Shown: piece after piece, positions 1 to 8,485 of the stretch
How positions within the stretch are numbered: position 1 is the first letter of the stretch
Layout: the number at the start of each line of letters is the position of its first letter
Assembly: GCA_039818285.1 (NCBI GenBank)
Contig: JBCBUE010000008.1
Coordinates: 17,672-81,671 of the forward strand
Length of the DNA stretch: 64,000 nt
Direction: 5' to 3'
Source of the DNA: JBCBUE01 sp039818285
Lineage (GTDB): Bacteria; Planctomycetota; Phycisphaerae; Phycisphaerales; Phycisphaeraceae
Translations under genes and position numbers: made by a program
Notes under the pieces: model-generated
Databases searched by the model: none
Seen by the model: the letters and a program-made list of their open reading frames with translations, nothing else
What the model was told of the DNA's origin: nothing

Positions 1-2
1 GG

Positions 3-254
3 GGGAAGGTGGACGGGGCGGTGGAACCGATCGGCCAGGACGAGGCGGCGACGTATCTGTCAGGGGTGGTGGGGATGTGTTGCGCGTCGGACGCGTTCTT
101 CCCGTTCCGCGACAACATCGATCGGCTGGCGCGGTCGGGGGTGAAGTACATCGCCCAGGCGGGTGGGTCGGTCCGGGACGCGGACGTGGTCGCGGCGGCA
201 GACGAGCACGGCATGGCGATGGCGATGACGGGCGTGCGGCTGTTCCTGCACTAA
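3..254 (+). CDS. purH: PurH, C-terminal end (partial)
   Basis: This is the C-terminal end of the bifunctional purine enzyme that formylates AICAR and closes the ring to make IMP, the last two steps of de novo IMP synthesis in the cytosol. The reading frame is open to the left edge, so the start lies outside the window. The visible part carries the family's closing signature: SDAFFPFRDNID, then SGVKYIAQAGGSVRD, then DEHGMAMAMTGVRLFLH at the very C terminus. The GTG at 9 is only an internal in-frame codon. The next gene is convergent and begins 15 bases after the stop. Confidence 0.9.
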   Translation, partial: GKVDGAVEPIGQDEAATYLSGVVGMCCASDAFFPFRDNIDRLARSGVKYIAQAGGSVRDADVVAAADEHGMAMAMTGVRLFLH

Positions 255-269
255 GCCGCCAGCGAGCGG

Positions 270-1217
270 TCAGCCGTACCAGACCTCTACGATCGCGAGG
301 GCGGCGCCGAGCGAGAAGACCGATAGCGCAGTGGTGACGCCGACGCAGGAGGCGGCGAGCCCGCGGTCGCCGCCGATCTGGCCGACCATGACGACGCTGG
401 TGACGGCGGTCGGGCAGGCGGCCATGATGAGCAGGACGAGGGCTTCGTCGTGGTCGAGCCGGAAGATTGTCACGGCCAGGACGCCGAGCCCCAGACCCAG
501 GCCGAGCTTGAGGGCGGCGACGGCGAGGGCGGGCACGAGGTGGGCGCGGGCCTGGAAGGCGAGCAGGGAGCCGCCGACGCTGAGCAGCGCGAGGGGCGAG
601 GCGGGCCGGCCGAGCATGGCCAGGCTGTCGGTGGCGGGCTTGGGCAGGCGCAGGTCGAGCAGCGCGATCGTCAGGCCGACGACGCAGGCGATGATCAGCG
701 GGTTGGTGACGATGGACTTGATCGTCCGGCCCGGCGACATCTTGGCCCCGTCGCCGCCGGCGCCGGCGATCAGCAGCGGGACGGCGACGAGGTTGAACAG
801 CAAGATGGCGGGGACCATGGCGACCGCGGCGATGGCGACGGCCTCGTGGCTGCCGCCGCCGAGTTGGATCACCGGCAGGCCGACATAGGCGATGTTGCCG
901 CGGCCGGCGGCCTGCGCGACGACGCCCATCGCGCCCTTCGGCGAGCCGAGCACCCACCACAGGCCGACGCCGGCGGCGAACAGGGCCATCGTGATGACCG
1001 AGATGGACAGGGCCGTCCAGCCCATGGCCGCGTCCGGCTCGCCCGATTCGGCGAGCTTGGCGATTAGCAGGGCCGGCATACAGACCCAGTACACCAGCCG
1101 GTCGAGCCCGGCGCGGAAGGCCTCGTTGTAGAAGTGGCCGCCGAGCAGGAAGGCCCCGGCCGCGACGAGGACGATCAGCGGCGTGAGCGAATCGAGGACT
1201 TCCAGCAGCACCGCCAT
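270..1217 (-). CDS. AEC family transporter
   Basis: A 315-residue polytopic membrane protein of the auxin efflux carrier (AEC) family. It has about ten hydrophobic segments in two halves, and the loop between them is short. The family exports or facilitates organic anions; the substrate cannot be read from sequence. An N-terminal DRLVYWVCMPALLIAKLAESG stretch and a C-terminal helix with CPTAVTSVVMVGQIGGD are typical of bacterial members. A second, clearly related AEC gene lies at 7512-8465 and shares the same landmarks (DRLVYWV, NPLIIACVVG, TPTAVASYVLVTQVGGD). The gene stands 11 bases downstream of the kinase gene on the same strand, so the two may be cotranscribed. Confidence 0.85.
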   Translation of the reverse strand: MAVLLEVLDSLTPLIVLVAAGAFLLGGHFYNEAFRAGLDRLVYWVCMPALLIAKLAESGEPDAAMGWTALSISVITMALFAAGVGLWWVLGSPKGAMGVVAQAAGRGNIAYVGLPVIQLGGGSHEAVAIAAVAMVPAILLFNLVAVPLLIAGAGGDGAKMSPGRTIKSIVTNPLIIACVVGLTIALLDLRLPKPATDSLAMLGRPASPLALLSVGGSLLAFQARAHLVPALAVAALKLGLGLGLGVLAVTIFRLDHDEALVLLIMAACPTAVTSVVMVGQIGGDRGLAASCVGVTTALSVFSLGAALAIVEVWYG

Positions 1218-1228
1218 TGGCGGCGAGT

Positions 1229-3061
1229 CTATCGGCGTTGCGGCGGGGTGGGCCGGTTGCGCTCGGTCGGCTTGTCGGCGGGCTTCTCGGGCGGGCGGAG
1301 GCTGCGCGGCTTGTTGGCCTCGAGCAGCTGGCGGGCTCGCTCGGAGAGCACGGCCAGCGCATTGACCGAGGAGCCGCTGTAGCGCTCCTGGAAACGGCGC
1401 AGCGCGAGGACGGCGCCGCGCACCTGGTTGGGGTCGCGGTCGTCGACGGCGTCGGTCAGGCGAGTCTTGAGTTGATCGAACTCGGCTCGGGCCGAGGCGA
1501 CGATCGCGGCGACCTCGGCGGACCGGTCGGCGTCGTTGGTGTCGGACGAGGGCTCGTCGTCGATCGGGGGCTCGGGGGGAAGTGGCGGGGACGCGGCCGG
1601 TGCGTCGGTCTGGCTCGCGGGGTCGGCGGGGTCGGCCGGCTGCTCAAGGGTGTTGTTGATGGGGGGCAGCGGTGGCAACTCGGGGAGGCGCGGCGGCTCG
1701 ACCGCGGCGGGGGTGGGGTCGGCCGGCGGGGTGGGTTCGGTGGCGATGGTTTCGGCGGGCGTCGTCGTGGGCGCGGCCGGGGCAGGTGAAGCGTGCTGGT
1801 CGATCGGCGCGGCGGCGAGCGCCGGCGGCGCGGGGGTGGTGGTCATGCGACCCGAGACGATGACGAGCAGCGCAACGCCCACGACGGCGGCGAGCAGCAG
1901 CACGGCCGCGGCGGCGATCCCGACGATCAGTGTGTTGGTCTTGCGCTGCTGGACGGCGGCCAGGGCGGTCGGGTCGACGGCGTAGGTCGGGGCGCTGGGG
2001 TCGACCGGCGTGGCGGGCTGCGTCGGCGCCGAGGCGTCGAGGGCGGCGAAGACGTTGCCCAGGGGGTCGGGTTCGTCGGCCGAGACCGGGGCGGTGGGGA
2101 CGGTCGCGGCGAGGCTGGCCTGGGTCGCGCCCTGAGACAGCGCGGCCTTGAGGTCGGCGAACATGGCGTCGGCGGAGGCGTAGCGGTCGGCCGGGTTCTT
2201 GGCCATGGCTTGGCGCACGATGGCGACGCAGGCCTCGGGGACGTGGGGCGCGAGCTCGCGGGGGTCGGGGATCGGCTTCGAGCAGTGCGCGAAGAGGATC
2301 TGCATGGTCGATCCATCGTCGAACGGGGCCTTGCCGGTGAGCAGCGCGAAGTAGGTGGCGCCAAGGGAGTAGATGTCGGAGCGGGCGTCGATCGGCTCGT
2401 TCTGGCACTGCTCGGGGGACATGTACTTGGGCGTGCCGAGCACGACGTCCTTGGAGGTGAGCGTGTGATCGGCGGCGGCGTGTAGCTTGGCGAGGCCGAA
2501 GTCGGCGAGCTTGATGGTCTTGTCGTGGGCGACGAGGAGGTTGGCGGGCTTGATGTCGCGGTGGATGAGGCCTTGGGCGTGGGCGACGGACAAGGCCTTG
2601 CAGGCGTAGGCCGTCATGCGGGTGGCCTGGGTGTGATGCAGCTTGACGCCGCTGCGGATGAGGTCGTCGGCGGACTTGCCGCGGACGAGCTCCATGGCGA
2701 TGAAGTAGGTGCCTTGGTCGTCGCCGACGTCGTAGACGGTGACGACGTTGGGGTGGTTGAGCTTGGCGGCGAGCTGGGCCTCGCGGATGAAGCGCTGGAG
2801 GGCCTGGCGGTCCTGGGTGAAGGCGCTGGGGAGGACCTTGAGGGCGACGTGGCGTTGGAGGGCGGTGTCGAGGGCCTCGTAGACGGCGCCCATGCCGCCG
2901 CGGCCGAGCAGGAGGCGGACGGAGTACTTGCCGACGGCGGCGCCGGGGGCGAGGTCGTCTTGCTGAGCGAAGACGGGTCCGGCGTGGCCGGAGATGGACA
3001 TGAGGGTCTCGCCCTCGGCGTCCGAGCGATCCTGGCGTGGTGGGTTATCGGGCGGGGGCAT
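1229..3061 (-). CDS. Membrane-anchored serine/threonine protein kinase
   Basis: A Hanks-type kinase of 610 residues. The domain spans about residues 45-315: glycine loop LGRGGMGAVYEA at 52-63, ATP-binding Lys75, catalytic Asp169 in HRDIKPANLL, and metal-binding Asp187 in the DFG motif, followed by GTPKYMSPEQ. It should therefore be active. A single membrane segment near 375-400 is followed by a long Pro/Ala/Thr-rich tail and a short C-terminal helical segment; no PASTA repeats are visible. The catalytic domain is cytosolic and the tail would be periplasmic. It is divergent from an FHA-phosphatase gene with 136 bases between them, which suggests a kinase/phosphatase pair. Met21 (position 3001) is an alternative start. 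Confidence 0.92.
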   Translation of the reverse strand: MPPPDNPPRQDRSDAEGETLMSISGHAGPVFAQQDDLAPGAAVGKYSVRLLLGRGGMGAVYEALDTALQRHVALKVLPSAFTQDRQALQRFIREAQLAAKLNHPNVVTVYDVGDDQGTYFIAMELVRGKSADDLIRSGVKLHHTQATRMTAYACKALSVAHAQGLIHRDIKPANLLVAHDKTIKLADFGLAKLHAAADHTLTSKDVVLGTPKYMSPEQCQNEPIDARSDIYSLGATYFALLTGKAPFDDGSTMQILFAHCSKPIPDPRELAPHVPEACVAIVRQAMAKNPADRYASADAMFADLKAALSQGATQASLAATVPTAPVSADEPDPLGNVFAALDASAPTQPATPVDPSAPTYAVDPTALAAVQQRKTNTLIVGIAAAAVLLLAAVVGVALLVIVSGRMTTTPAPPALAAAPIDQHASPAPAAPTTTPAETIATEPTPPADPTPAAVEPPRLPELPPLPPINNTLEQPADPADPASQTDAPAASPPLPPEPPIDDEPSSDTNDADRSAEVAAIVASARAEFDQLKTRLTDAVDDRDPNQVRGAVLALRRFQERYSGSSVNALAVLSERARQLLEANKPRSLRPPEKPADKPTERNRPTPPQRR

Positions 3062-3197
3062 CGTCGCTCCGGGCCGGTCGCTGACTCAGTAAGGTCATCG
3101 TACGGCCGGCCCGCCACCAGCAGAAACGTCGGGCGGGCGGGGTTATTGCCACGTTCGCCGTCGGCGGCGAGGATCGATCGACTTCACGGATGGCTTG

Positions 3198-4871
3198 ATG
3201 AGCACGGGCGAGACGGACAACGCGGGCTGGTGGCTGCAAGTCCGCGACGACGAGGGCGGGGCGCGGCGGGTGGCGCTGACGGGCGAGCCGATCGTGATCG
3301 GTCGTTCGGCCGAGGCCGACGTGCGGCTGGACCGGCAGAGCGTGTCGCGGCAGCACGCCCGGCTGTGGCGTGATCCGTCGGGGGCGTGGTGCGTGTCGGA
3401 CCTGCAGAGCCGGGCGGGGACGTTTGTGAACCTGCACAAGGTCGACGCGGCGGAGCTGCGGGCCGGAGACGTGATCGGGATCAGCCGGTTCCAGCTGGTG
3501 CTGCAGGACGGCCGATCGGCAGCGCCGACGGCGACGGGCTTGGGGCGTGGGTCGTGGGCCGAGGGGGACGCCTCGGAGGTGAGCGTGCTCACGCGGGTGA
3601 CGTCGCCGAAGGTCGACATGGCTCAGATCACGGCGCTGCAGGCATTCGGGCGCGAGCTTTTGGCGGTGGCGTCGGGGGCCGAGCGGTTGGATCGGCTTTG
3701 CGCCACGCTGTGCGGCGAGCAGCTGCGTGGCAAGTGGGCGATGGCGTTGCGGCTGGACGCGGAGGACCCGACGCACGCGCCGCAGCGGTTGGCGGCGTGG
3801 CCGACGCAGGAGGCGAGGCTGGGGGACGTGCGGCTGTCGCGCTCGGCGATCCGGGCCATGCAGGAGTCGCGGGCGCCGGTGCTGGCGTCGAACTTCAGCG
3901 CGGCGGCGGGGCAGGCGGTGGAGATGTCGATCGCGACGCAGGCGCCGGCCGTGGCGGTGGTGGCGTGCCCGCTGATCGACGACGAGGCGTGCGATCGGTT
4001 GGTGTACGTGAGCCTGCCGCCGATGTTCGGGACGACGGAGTGGCTGGCGTTGATCGCGCTGGCGGTCAAGCAGTTCCAGCAGGCCGAGGCGGCGTGGTCG
4101 GCGCGGGAGGCGATCGAGCGGGAAGCGGGAGTCGCGCGCGACCTGGCGAACGCGCGGCTGATCCAGCGGTCGATCCTGCCGAGCGAGCCGGCGGTGGCGG
4201 GCCTGGACGTGGCGTGGTGGTACGAGCCGTGCGAAGAAATCGGCGGGGACTACGTCGACGTGATCCGCATGCCCGACGGGCGGGTGGCGTTGGTCGTCGG
4301 CGACGTGACGGGGCATGGGCTGCCGGCGGCGCTGGCGACGCTGGCCGTGCACAGCGTGCTGCAGACCTGCCTGAAGGCGGGGCTCGACCTGCCGGCGGCC
4401 GTGACCAAGCTGAACGACCACCTGGTGCGTTACCTGCCGGACGGCAAGTTCGTCACGCTCGCCGCGGCGGCGATCGACCCGGCGAGCGGGGAGTTGGTGA
4501 TGGTCAACGCGGGGCATCACGCGCCGATCGCGGCGTGCGGGCCGGGCGCGATGCGCGAGGTCGGCGAGCCGGAGCACTTCCCGCTGGGGCTGGAGGGAGC
4601 GGTGTTCGAGGGCGTGACCGATCGGCTCGAGCCGGGCGAGTGGCTGGTGTTCTCGACCGACGGCGTGACCGAGCTGACGCTCGACGACGGGCAGTGGCTG
4701 GGGCAGGCGGGGCTGATGCGAGAGGTGAGCGCCGCGATCGAGACGAGCCCGACGGACGCGACGGCGCTGACCGAGGCGCTGCGCGAGCGCTGGGGGGCGC
4801 TCGGCCAGGGTCGTCCGAGCGACGACGATGTCACGCTGCTGGTGATTCGGCGCGGCTCGGCCGGGGGTTAA
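3198..4871 (+). CDS. FHA domain / SpoIIE-type PP2C phosphatase
   Basis: A 557-residue soluble signalling protein. Residues 30-100 form an FHA domain (IGRSAEADVRLD, SVSRQHARLW, GTFVNLHKV), which binds phosphothreonine peptides. The middle (about 150-290) looks like a GAF-type sensor and is followed by a helical linker. Residues 330-555 form a SpoIIE/RsbU-like PP2C phosphatase with EEIGGDYVDV, VGDVTGHGLPAAL, NAGHHAP and STDGVTEL, and the metal-binding aspartates are present. The ATG at 3198 was chosen over the TTG just before it. The adjacent divergent gene is a Ser/Thr kinase, so this protein may recognise and reverse phosphorylation from that kinase; that link is inferred. The 3' end overlaps the convergent next gene by 4 bases. 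Confidence 0.92.
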   Translation: MSTGETDNAGWWLQVRDDEGGARRVALTGEPIVIGRSAEADVRLDRQSVSRQHARLWRDPSGAWCVSDLQSRAGTFVNLHKVDAAELRAGDVIGISRFQLVLQDGRSAAPTATGLGRGSWAEGDASEVSVLTRVTSPKVDMAQITALQAFGRELLAVASGAERLDRLCATLCGEQLRGKWAMALRLDAEDPTHAPQRLAAWPTQEARLGDVRLSRSAIRAMQESRAPVLASNFSAAAGQAVEMSIATQAPAVAVVACPLIDDEACDRLVYVSLPPMFGTTEWLALIALAVKQFQQAEAAWSAREAIEREAGVARDLANARLIQRSILPSEPAVAGLDVAWWYEPCEEIGGDYVDVIRMPDGRVALVVGDVTGHGLPAALATLAVHSVLQTCLKAGLDLPAAVTKLNDHLVRYLPDGKFVTLAAAAIDPASGELVMVNAGHHAPIAACGPGAMREVGEPEHFPLGLEGAVFEGVTDRLEPGEWLVFSTDGVTELTLDDGQWLGQAGLMREVSAAIETSPTDATALTEALRERWGALGQGRPSDDDVTLLVIRRGSAGG

Positions 4872-6172
4872 GGCTCGTCGGCGATCAGCCCGGCGGCGGC
4901 TTCGGCCAGTTCGATCAGGCGATCGTCGTCGAGCGAGCGATCGGGGTCGTTCCATCCGAGCGTCAGCGCGTAGACCCGGCCGGACTCGGTCGTGAGCAAC
5001 CAGGTGAGGTTGAGCACGCCGGCCTCGCTGCCGCCCTTGTAGCCGACGGCGGCGAAGCGTTCGGCGAAGGTCAGGCCGGGGTTGATCGCCAGGATGCCGC
5101 GTGCCGTGTCATCGACGTTGTCGTTCAGCCAGGCGAGCAGACGCGTGAGGTCGGCGGCCGAGGCGAACCACTCAATGCGGTCGATGTCGCGCGGCCGATC
5201 CATGAGCGGCTGGACGCGCTCGCGGGGCATGGCGGCGATCTCATGGTCGAGCAGCCGCAGGCGCTCGGCGGCGTTCGCACGGGCGTAACGCTGGGCGAGC
5301 GTGGGGTCGGCGCGGAGTTTAAACAGCTCGTACGTCGAGAGAAACGGGGTGTTGAGCTCGGGGTGCTCGTTGCCGAGTCGCGGCGTCAGCTCGGCGAGCC
5401 GATCGCGGCTGACGAGGTCGATCAACGCGTCGGTGGCGGTGTTGTCCGAGATGCTGATCATCGCGGCGGCGAGGGAGAAGACGGTCATTGGCGCGTCGAC
5501 GGGCCAGTCCTGCAGCACGCCCGAGGGCAGCGAGCGGTGGTCTTCGCGGAGGTAGACGACGCGGTCCCACGGGGTGTCGTCGGCCAGGAGGGCGGCGAGG
5601 ACGTAGAGCTTGAAGGTCGAGCCGATGGCCAGCGGCCGGCCGGGTTGGTGGCTGGCGATCGGGCGAGGGGGCCGGCCGTCGCGCAGCTCGGCGACCATGA
5701 AGCTGGTGCGGCCGGGCAGGTCGGCGAGTTGGCGGACGATCTCGTCGAACGAGCCGACGGTCGGCCGCAGCGGGCCGAACCACAGGCCGATGACCCGGTG
5801 GGGTCGGGCCGCGTCGAGCGTGAGCGTGACGTCGTTCTCGAACCCCTTGGCGTAGCGGAAGCGGAACCGGCCGGACCACGGCGAGTCGCGGCCGGTCGCG
5901 TTGACCTCGACGACATCGCCGCCACGGGCGTGGATGTCGGCGTACAGGGCGTTGATCCGTGCCACCGGCACGGCGTCCAGGAACATCGGCGCGTAGACCG
6001 ACGCCTCGGCCCGCGCGGCATCGACGTGGCGCGCGATCGCGTCGATGCGATCGTTGAGCGCCGCGTCGTCTTGGCCCGGCGCGTTCTGCGCCGCGACCCC
6101 CGCCGCCGCGAGCCAGGCGCACGTCAATACCGCGAGACAAGTCCACCGCCGGACGCGATCGGGATGGGTCAT
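4868..6172 (-). CDS. Exported serine hydrolase, class A beta-lactamase fold
   Basis: A 434-residue exported protein with an N-terminal signal peptide (hydrophobic 12-27, ending AAGVAAQ). An N-terminal domain of about 100 residues (40-140) precedes a penicillin-binding/beta-lactamase fold. The SxxK motif is Ser185-Thr-Phe-Lys188, the SDN motif is at 242-244, and KGG (in VGYKGGSEAGV) replaces the usual KTG box. The fold includes class A beta-lactamases and other serine hydrolases. A resistance role is not supported, because the omega-loop glutamate cannot be assigned with confidence. It is the last gene of a four-gene minus-strand cluster, 40 bases after the GH5-like gene. Confidence 0.82.
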   Translation of the reverse strand: MTHPDRVRRWTCLAVLTCAWLAAAGVAAQNAPGQDDAALNDRIDAIARHVDAARAEASVYAPMFLDAVPVARINALYADIHARGGDVVEVNATGRDSPWSGRFRFRYAKGFENDVTLTLDAARPHRVIGLWFGPLRPTVGSFDEIVRQLADLPGRTSFMVAELRDGRPPRPIASHQPGRPLAIGSTFKLYVLAALLADDTPWDRVVYLREDHRSLPSGVLQDWPVDAPMTVFSLAAAMISISDNTATDALIDLVSRDRLAELTPRLGNEHPELNTPFLSTYELFKLRADPTLAQRYARANAAERLRLLDHEIAAMPRERVQPLMDRPRDIDRIEWFASAADLTRLLAWLNDNVDDTARGILAINPGLTFAERFAAVGYKGGSEAGVLNLTWLLTTESGRVYALTLGWNDPDRSLDDDRLIELAEAAAGLIADEP

Positions 6173-6212
6173 GACGGGTCTCCGGGTTCAGGAGAGATCG
6201 ATGGAGTCAGGG

Positions 6213-7496
6213 TCAGGCGAGTTCGACCTCGGCCTCGCGGGTGATCGTCGAGCCGTCGTGCAGGTGGGCGATGGCCTGCCAGCCGTGCGTGCCCGGCTCG
6301 GCGGGGTGGCCGTGGTGCAGCCAGTTCCAGTACCAGCCCACGGCGAACGGGTCGTTGTGGCCGGTCTCGACGGGTCGGCCGTCGCGCAGGAACTCGACGC
6401 GGTCGACACGCTCGGGGAACAGGCACGCCAGGCCGGGCCAGCGGTGCGGCCGATCGGGGTCGCGGATGCTGGGCGCGACCTCGTGCTCGCCAAGGCCGTA
6501 GAGGACGAACTGCTCGTCGTCGGGGATGGGGTCGGGGCGGTAGCCCAGGGCGTTGGCGGTGCGCCAGGCGAAGAAGCGGTCGTGGCCGGGCAGGATCGAG
6601 AAGTCGGTCGGCGGCTCCTGCTTGGACCAGTTGTTGTAGTAGCCCCAGGAGACGCCCTCGCGCACGGCGACGGGGAGGTTGCTGACGGCCGGCGAGTCCT
6701 CGTTGCAGACGATGGGCTTGTCCGGCGCCCAGGCGCGGGCCCGTTGGATCAGGCGGAAGAACGGCTGACGGCTGAGGCCGTTGCCGTGGATGAGGACGAC
6801 GTCCGAGGCTTCGACGATCGCCTGTCGGATGAAGCCGCCGGTCCCCGAGCATCCGGTGGGGATGCCGCCGGACTCGCGCTGGGCGACGCGGATGAGGTGG
6901 GCCACGCCGTAGGGCTCGTAGACGATGGGGCGCTGCTGGAAGGGCGGGACGTTGTGCTCGTTGGCGATCTCGATGAGGCAGTTGGTGTAGCCGGCGTCGC
7001 GCAGGAAGCGAGAGGCGGTGACCACGGCTCGCTCGACGGCGCGGTCGTCCTCAAGGCGGACGGTCTGGTCGCCGTAGAGGAACGAGACGATCACGGCCAT
7101 GCCCGCGGCGTCGGCGGCGCGGATCAGCCGGTCCATGCGGGCGGCGTAGTCGGGATCGATGGCGTCGCCGCGCCGGCCAAAGGGGTTGTTCTCGATGGTG
7201 GGGTTGGGGGTGGTGAAGCAGGGGCCGCCGCCTTGGAAGCCGACGGTGAAGGCGCGCAGGCCGTGGGCGTGCCACTGGGGCAGGGCGGCGATGAGGCGGT
7301 CGGTCTGCGCGTTGGGGTCGTAGGCGTCGTGGCCGAAGCGGGCGAAGCGTGCGGGGTCGGCCGCGTCGTCGAAGACGCCCTGGATGAAGCGGGCGTTCAT
7401 CAGCAGGCCGCGGGCGTGGGCGTGCGAGTCGGCGTTGTCGTGGTAGGTGAGTTGATCGTCGATGCGGAAGTGGGTGCCGTCGATGGAGAGCTGCAT
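6213..7496 (-). CDS. GH5-like TIM-barrel glycoside hydrolase
   Basis: A 427-residue protein without a signal peptide that reads as a retaining clan-A TIM-barrel glycosidase. IEIANEHN places the likely acid/base at Glu180 after Asn179, and KPIVCNEDSP places the likely nucleophile at Glu266. The C-terminal ~80 residues form a small beta domain. Substrate is not evident; cellulase-like GH5 relatives act on beta-glucans or mannans. It lies 15 bases downstream of an AEC transporter and upstream of a serine hydrolase on the same strand. An intracellular hydrolase with two transporter genes upstream suggests use of an imported glycoside or oligosaccharide, but this is inference. Confidence 0.75.
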   Translation of the reverse strand: MQLSIDGTHFRIDDQLTYHDNADSHAHARGLLMNARFIQGVFDDAADPARFARFGHDAYDPNAQTDRLIAALPQWHAHGLRAFTVGFQGGGPCFTTPNPTIENNPFGRRGDAIDPDYAARMDRLIRAADAAGMAVIVSFLYGDQTVRLEDDRAVERAVVTASRFLRDAGYTNCLIEIANEHNVPPFQQRPIVYEPYGVAHLIRVAQRESGGIPTGCSGTGGFIRQAIVEASDVVLIHGNGLSRQPFFRLIQRARAWAPDKPIVCNEDSPAVSNLPVAVREGVSWGYYNNWSKQEPPTDFSILPGHDRFFAWRTANALGYRPDPIPDDEQFVLYGLGEHEVAPSIRDPDRPHRWPGLACLFPERVDRVEFLRDGRPVETGHNDPFAVGWYWNWLHHGHPAEPGTHGWQAIAHLHDGSTITREAEVELA

Positions 7497-7511
7497 GGGG
7501 AGTCCTTGCGG

Positions 7512-8465
7512 TCAGGCGGAGATCGAGGCGGCCAGCGCGATGGCCGCGCCAAGCGAGAGAACCGAGCCGAGCGTCGTGAGGGCGATGATCGAGGCGGCCA
7601 GGCCCTCGTCTCCGCCGACCTGGGTCACCAGGACATAGCTGGCGACAGCGGTCGGGGTGGCGGCGAGGATGAGCAGCGCGAACGCCTCGTCGCGGTTGAG
7701 CCCCAACAGCCAGACCAACGCGGCGGCGACGGCGGGGCAGGCGATCAGCTTGAAGACGGTCGAGACGGACGCCTCGGCGAGGTGGCCGCGGATGCGATAG
7801 ACGACGAGCGCGCCGCCCAGGCTCATGAGCGCCAGCGGGCCGGCGGGCTGTCCGACGAGGTTGAGGCTGTGCATCACGACGTCGGGCAGGCGGAGGTTGC
7901 CGACCACGAGGACGACGCCGACGACGCAGGCGATGATCAGCGGGTTGGCGACGATCGACCACGCCGTCTGTCGCAGCAGGGCCACGCCGGAGAGCGAGGC
8001 GGCCGACTTGCCCCACGACAGGGCCGAGACGGCGATGAGGTTGTAGAGCGTGACGGTCGGGGCGATCGCGATCGCGCCGATCGCCAGCGCCCGGTCGCCG
8101 CCGCCGGCCAGCTCGATCACCGGCAGGCCCACGAACGCGAGGTTCCCGCGCAGCCCGCCCTGCACCATCACGCCCAACGCCTCGTGCCGGCCCGACACGA
8201 GCCGCCAGGCCAGGAACGACAGCCCCGCCGCGATCAGCGTCGCCAACGCCAACGCCATCACCACCCACCCGATCGAGGCGTCGATCGACCCCGCCTCGGC
8301 CACCTTGGCCACCAGCAACGCCGGCAGCCCCACCCAGTACACCAGCCGATCCAGGAACCGCCGCTGCACGTCGGTCATGAACCCGAACCGCAGCAGCGCC
8401 GCGCCCACGGCGACCAGCACCACCAGCGGCACGAGCGTCTGCACGACCAGGAGCAGGACCGACAC
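7512..8465 (-). CDS. AEC family transporter (second copy)
   Basis: A 317-residue auxin-efflux-carrier family membrane protein, paralogous to the gene at 270-1217 and of the same length. Shared landmarks include DRLVYWVGLPALLVAKVAE near the N terminus, NPLIIACVVGVV in the middle and a conserved TPTAVASYVLVTQVGGDEG near the C terminus. It starts at GTG (complement of 8463-8465). It sits 20 bases after an MFS transporter and 15 bases before the GH5-like gene, so it is probably in one transcript with them. The family moves carboxylates or similar organic anions; the true cargo is unknown. Confidence 0.85.
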   Translation of the reverse strand: MSVLLLVVQTLVPLVVLVAVGAALLRFGFMTDVQRRFLDRLVYWVGLPALLVAKVAEAGSIDASIGWVVMALALATLIAAGLSFLAWRLVSGRHEALGVMVQGGLRGNLAFVGLPVIELAGGGDRALAIGAIAIAPTVTLYNLIAVSALSWGKSAASLSGVALLRQTAWSIVANPLIIACVVGVVLVVGNLRLPDVVMHSLNLVGQPAGPLALMSLGGALVVYRIRGHLAEASVSTVFKLIACPAVAAALVWLLGLNRDEAFALLILAATPTAVASYVLVTQVGGDEGLAASIIALTTLGSVLSLGAAIALAASISA

Positions 8466-8485
8466 GCGGCGAGTCTACCGGCCGA

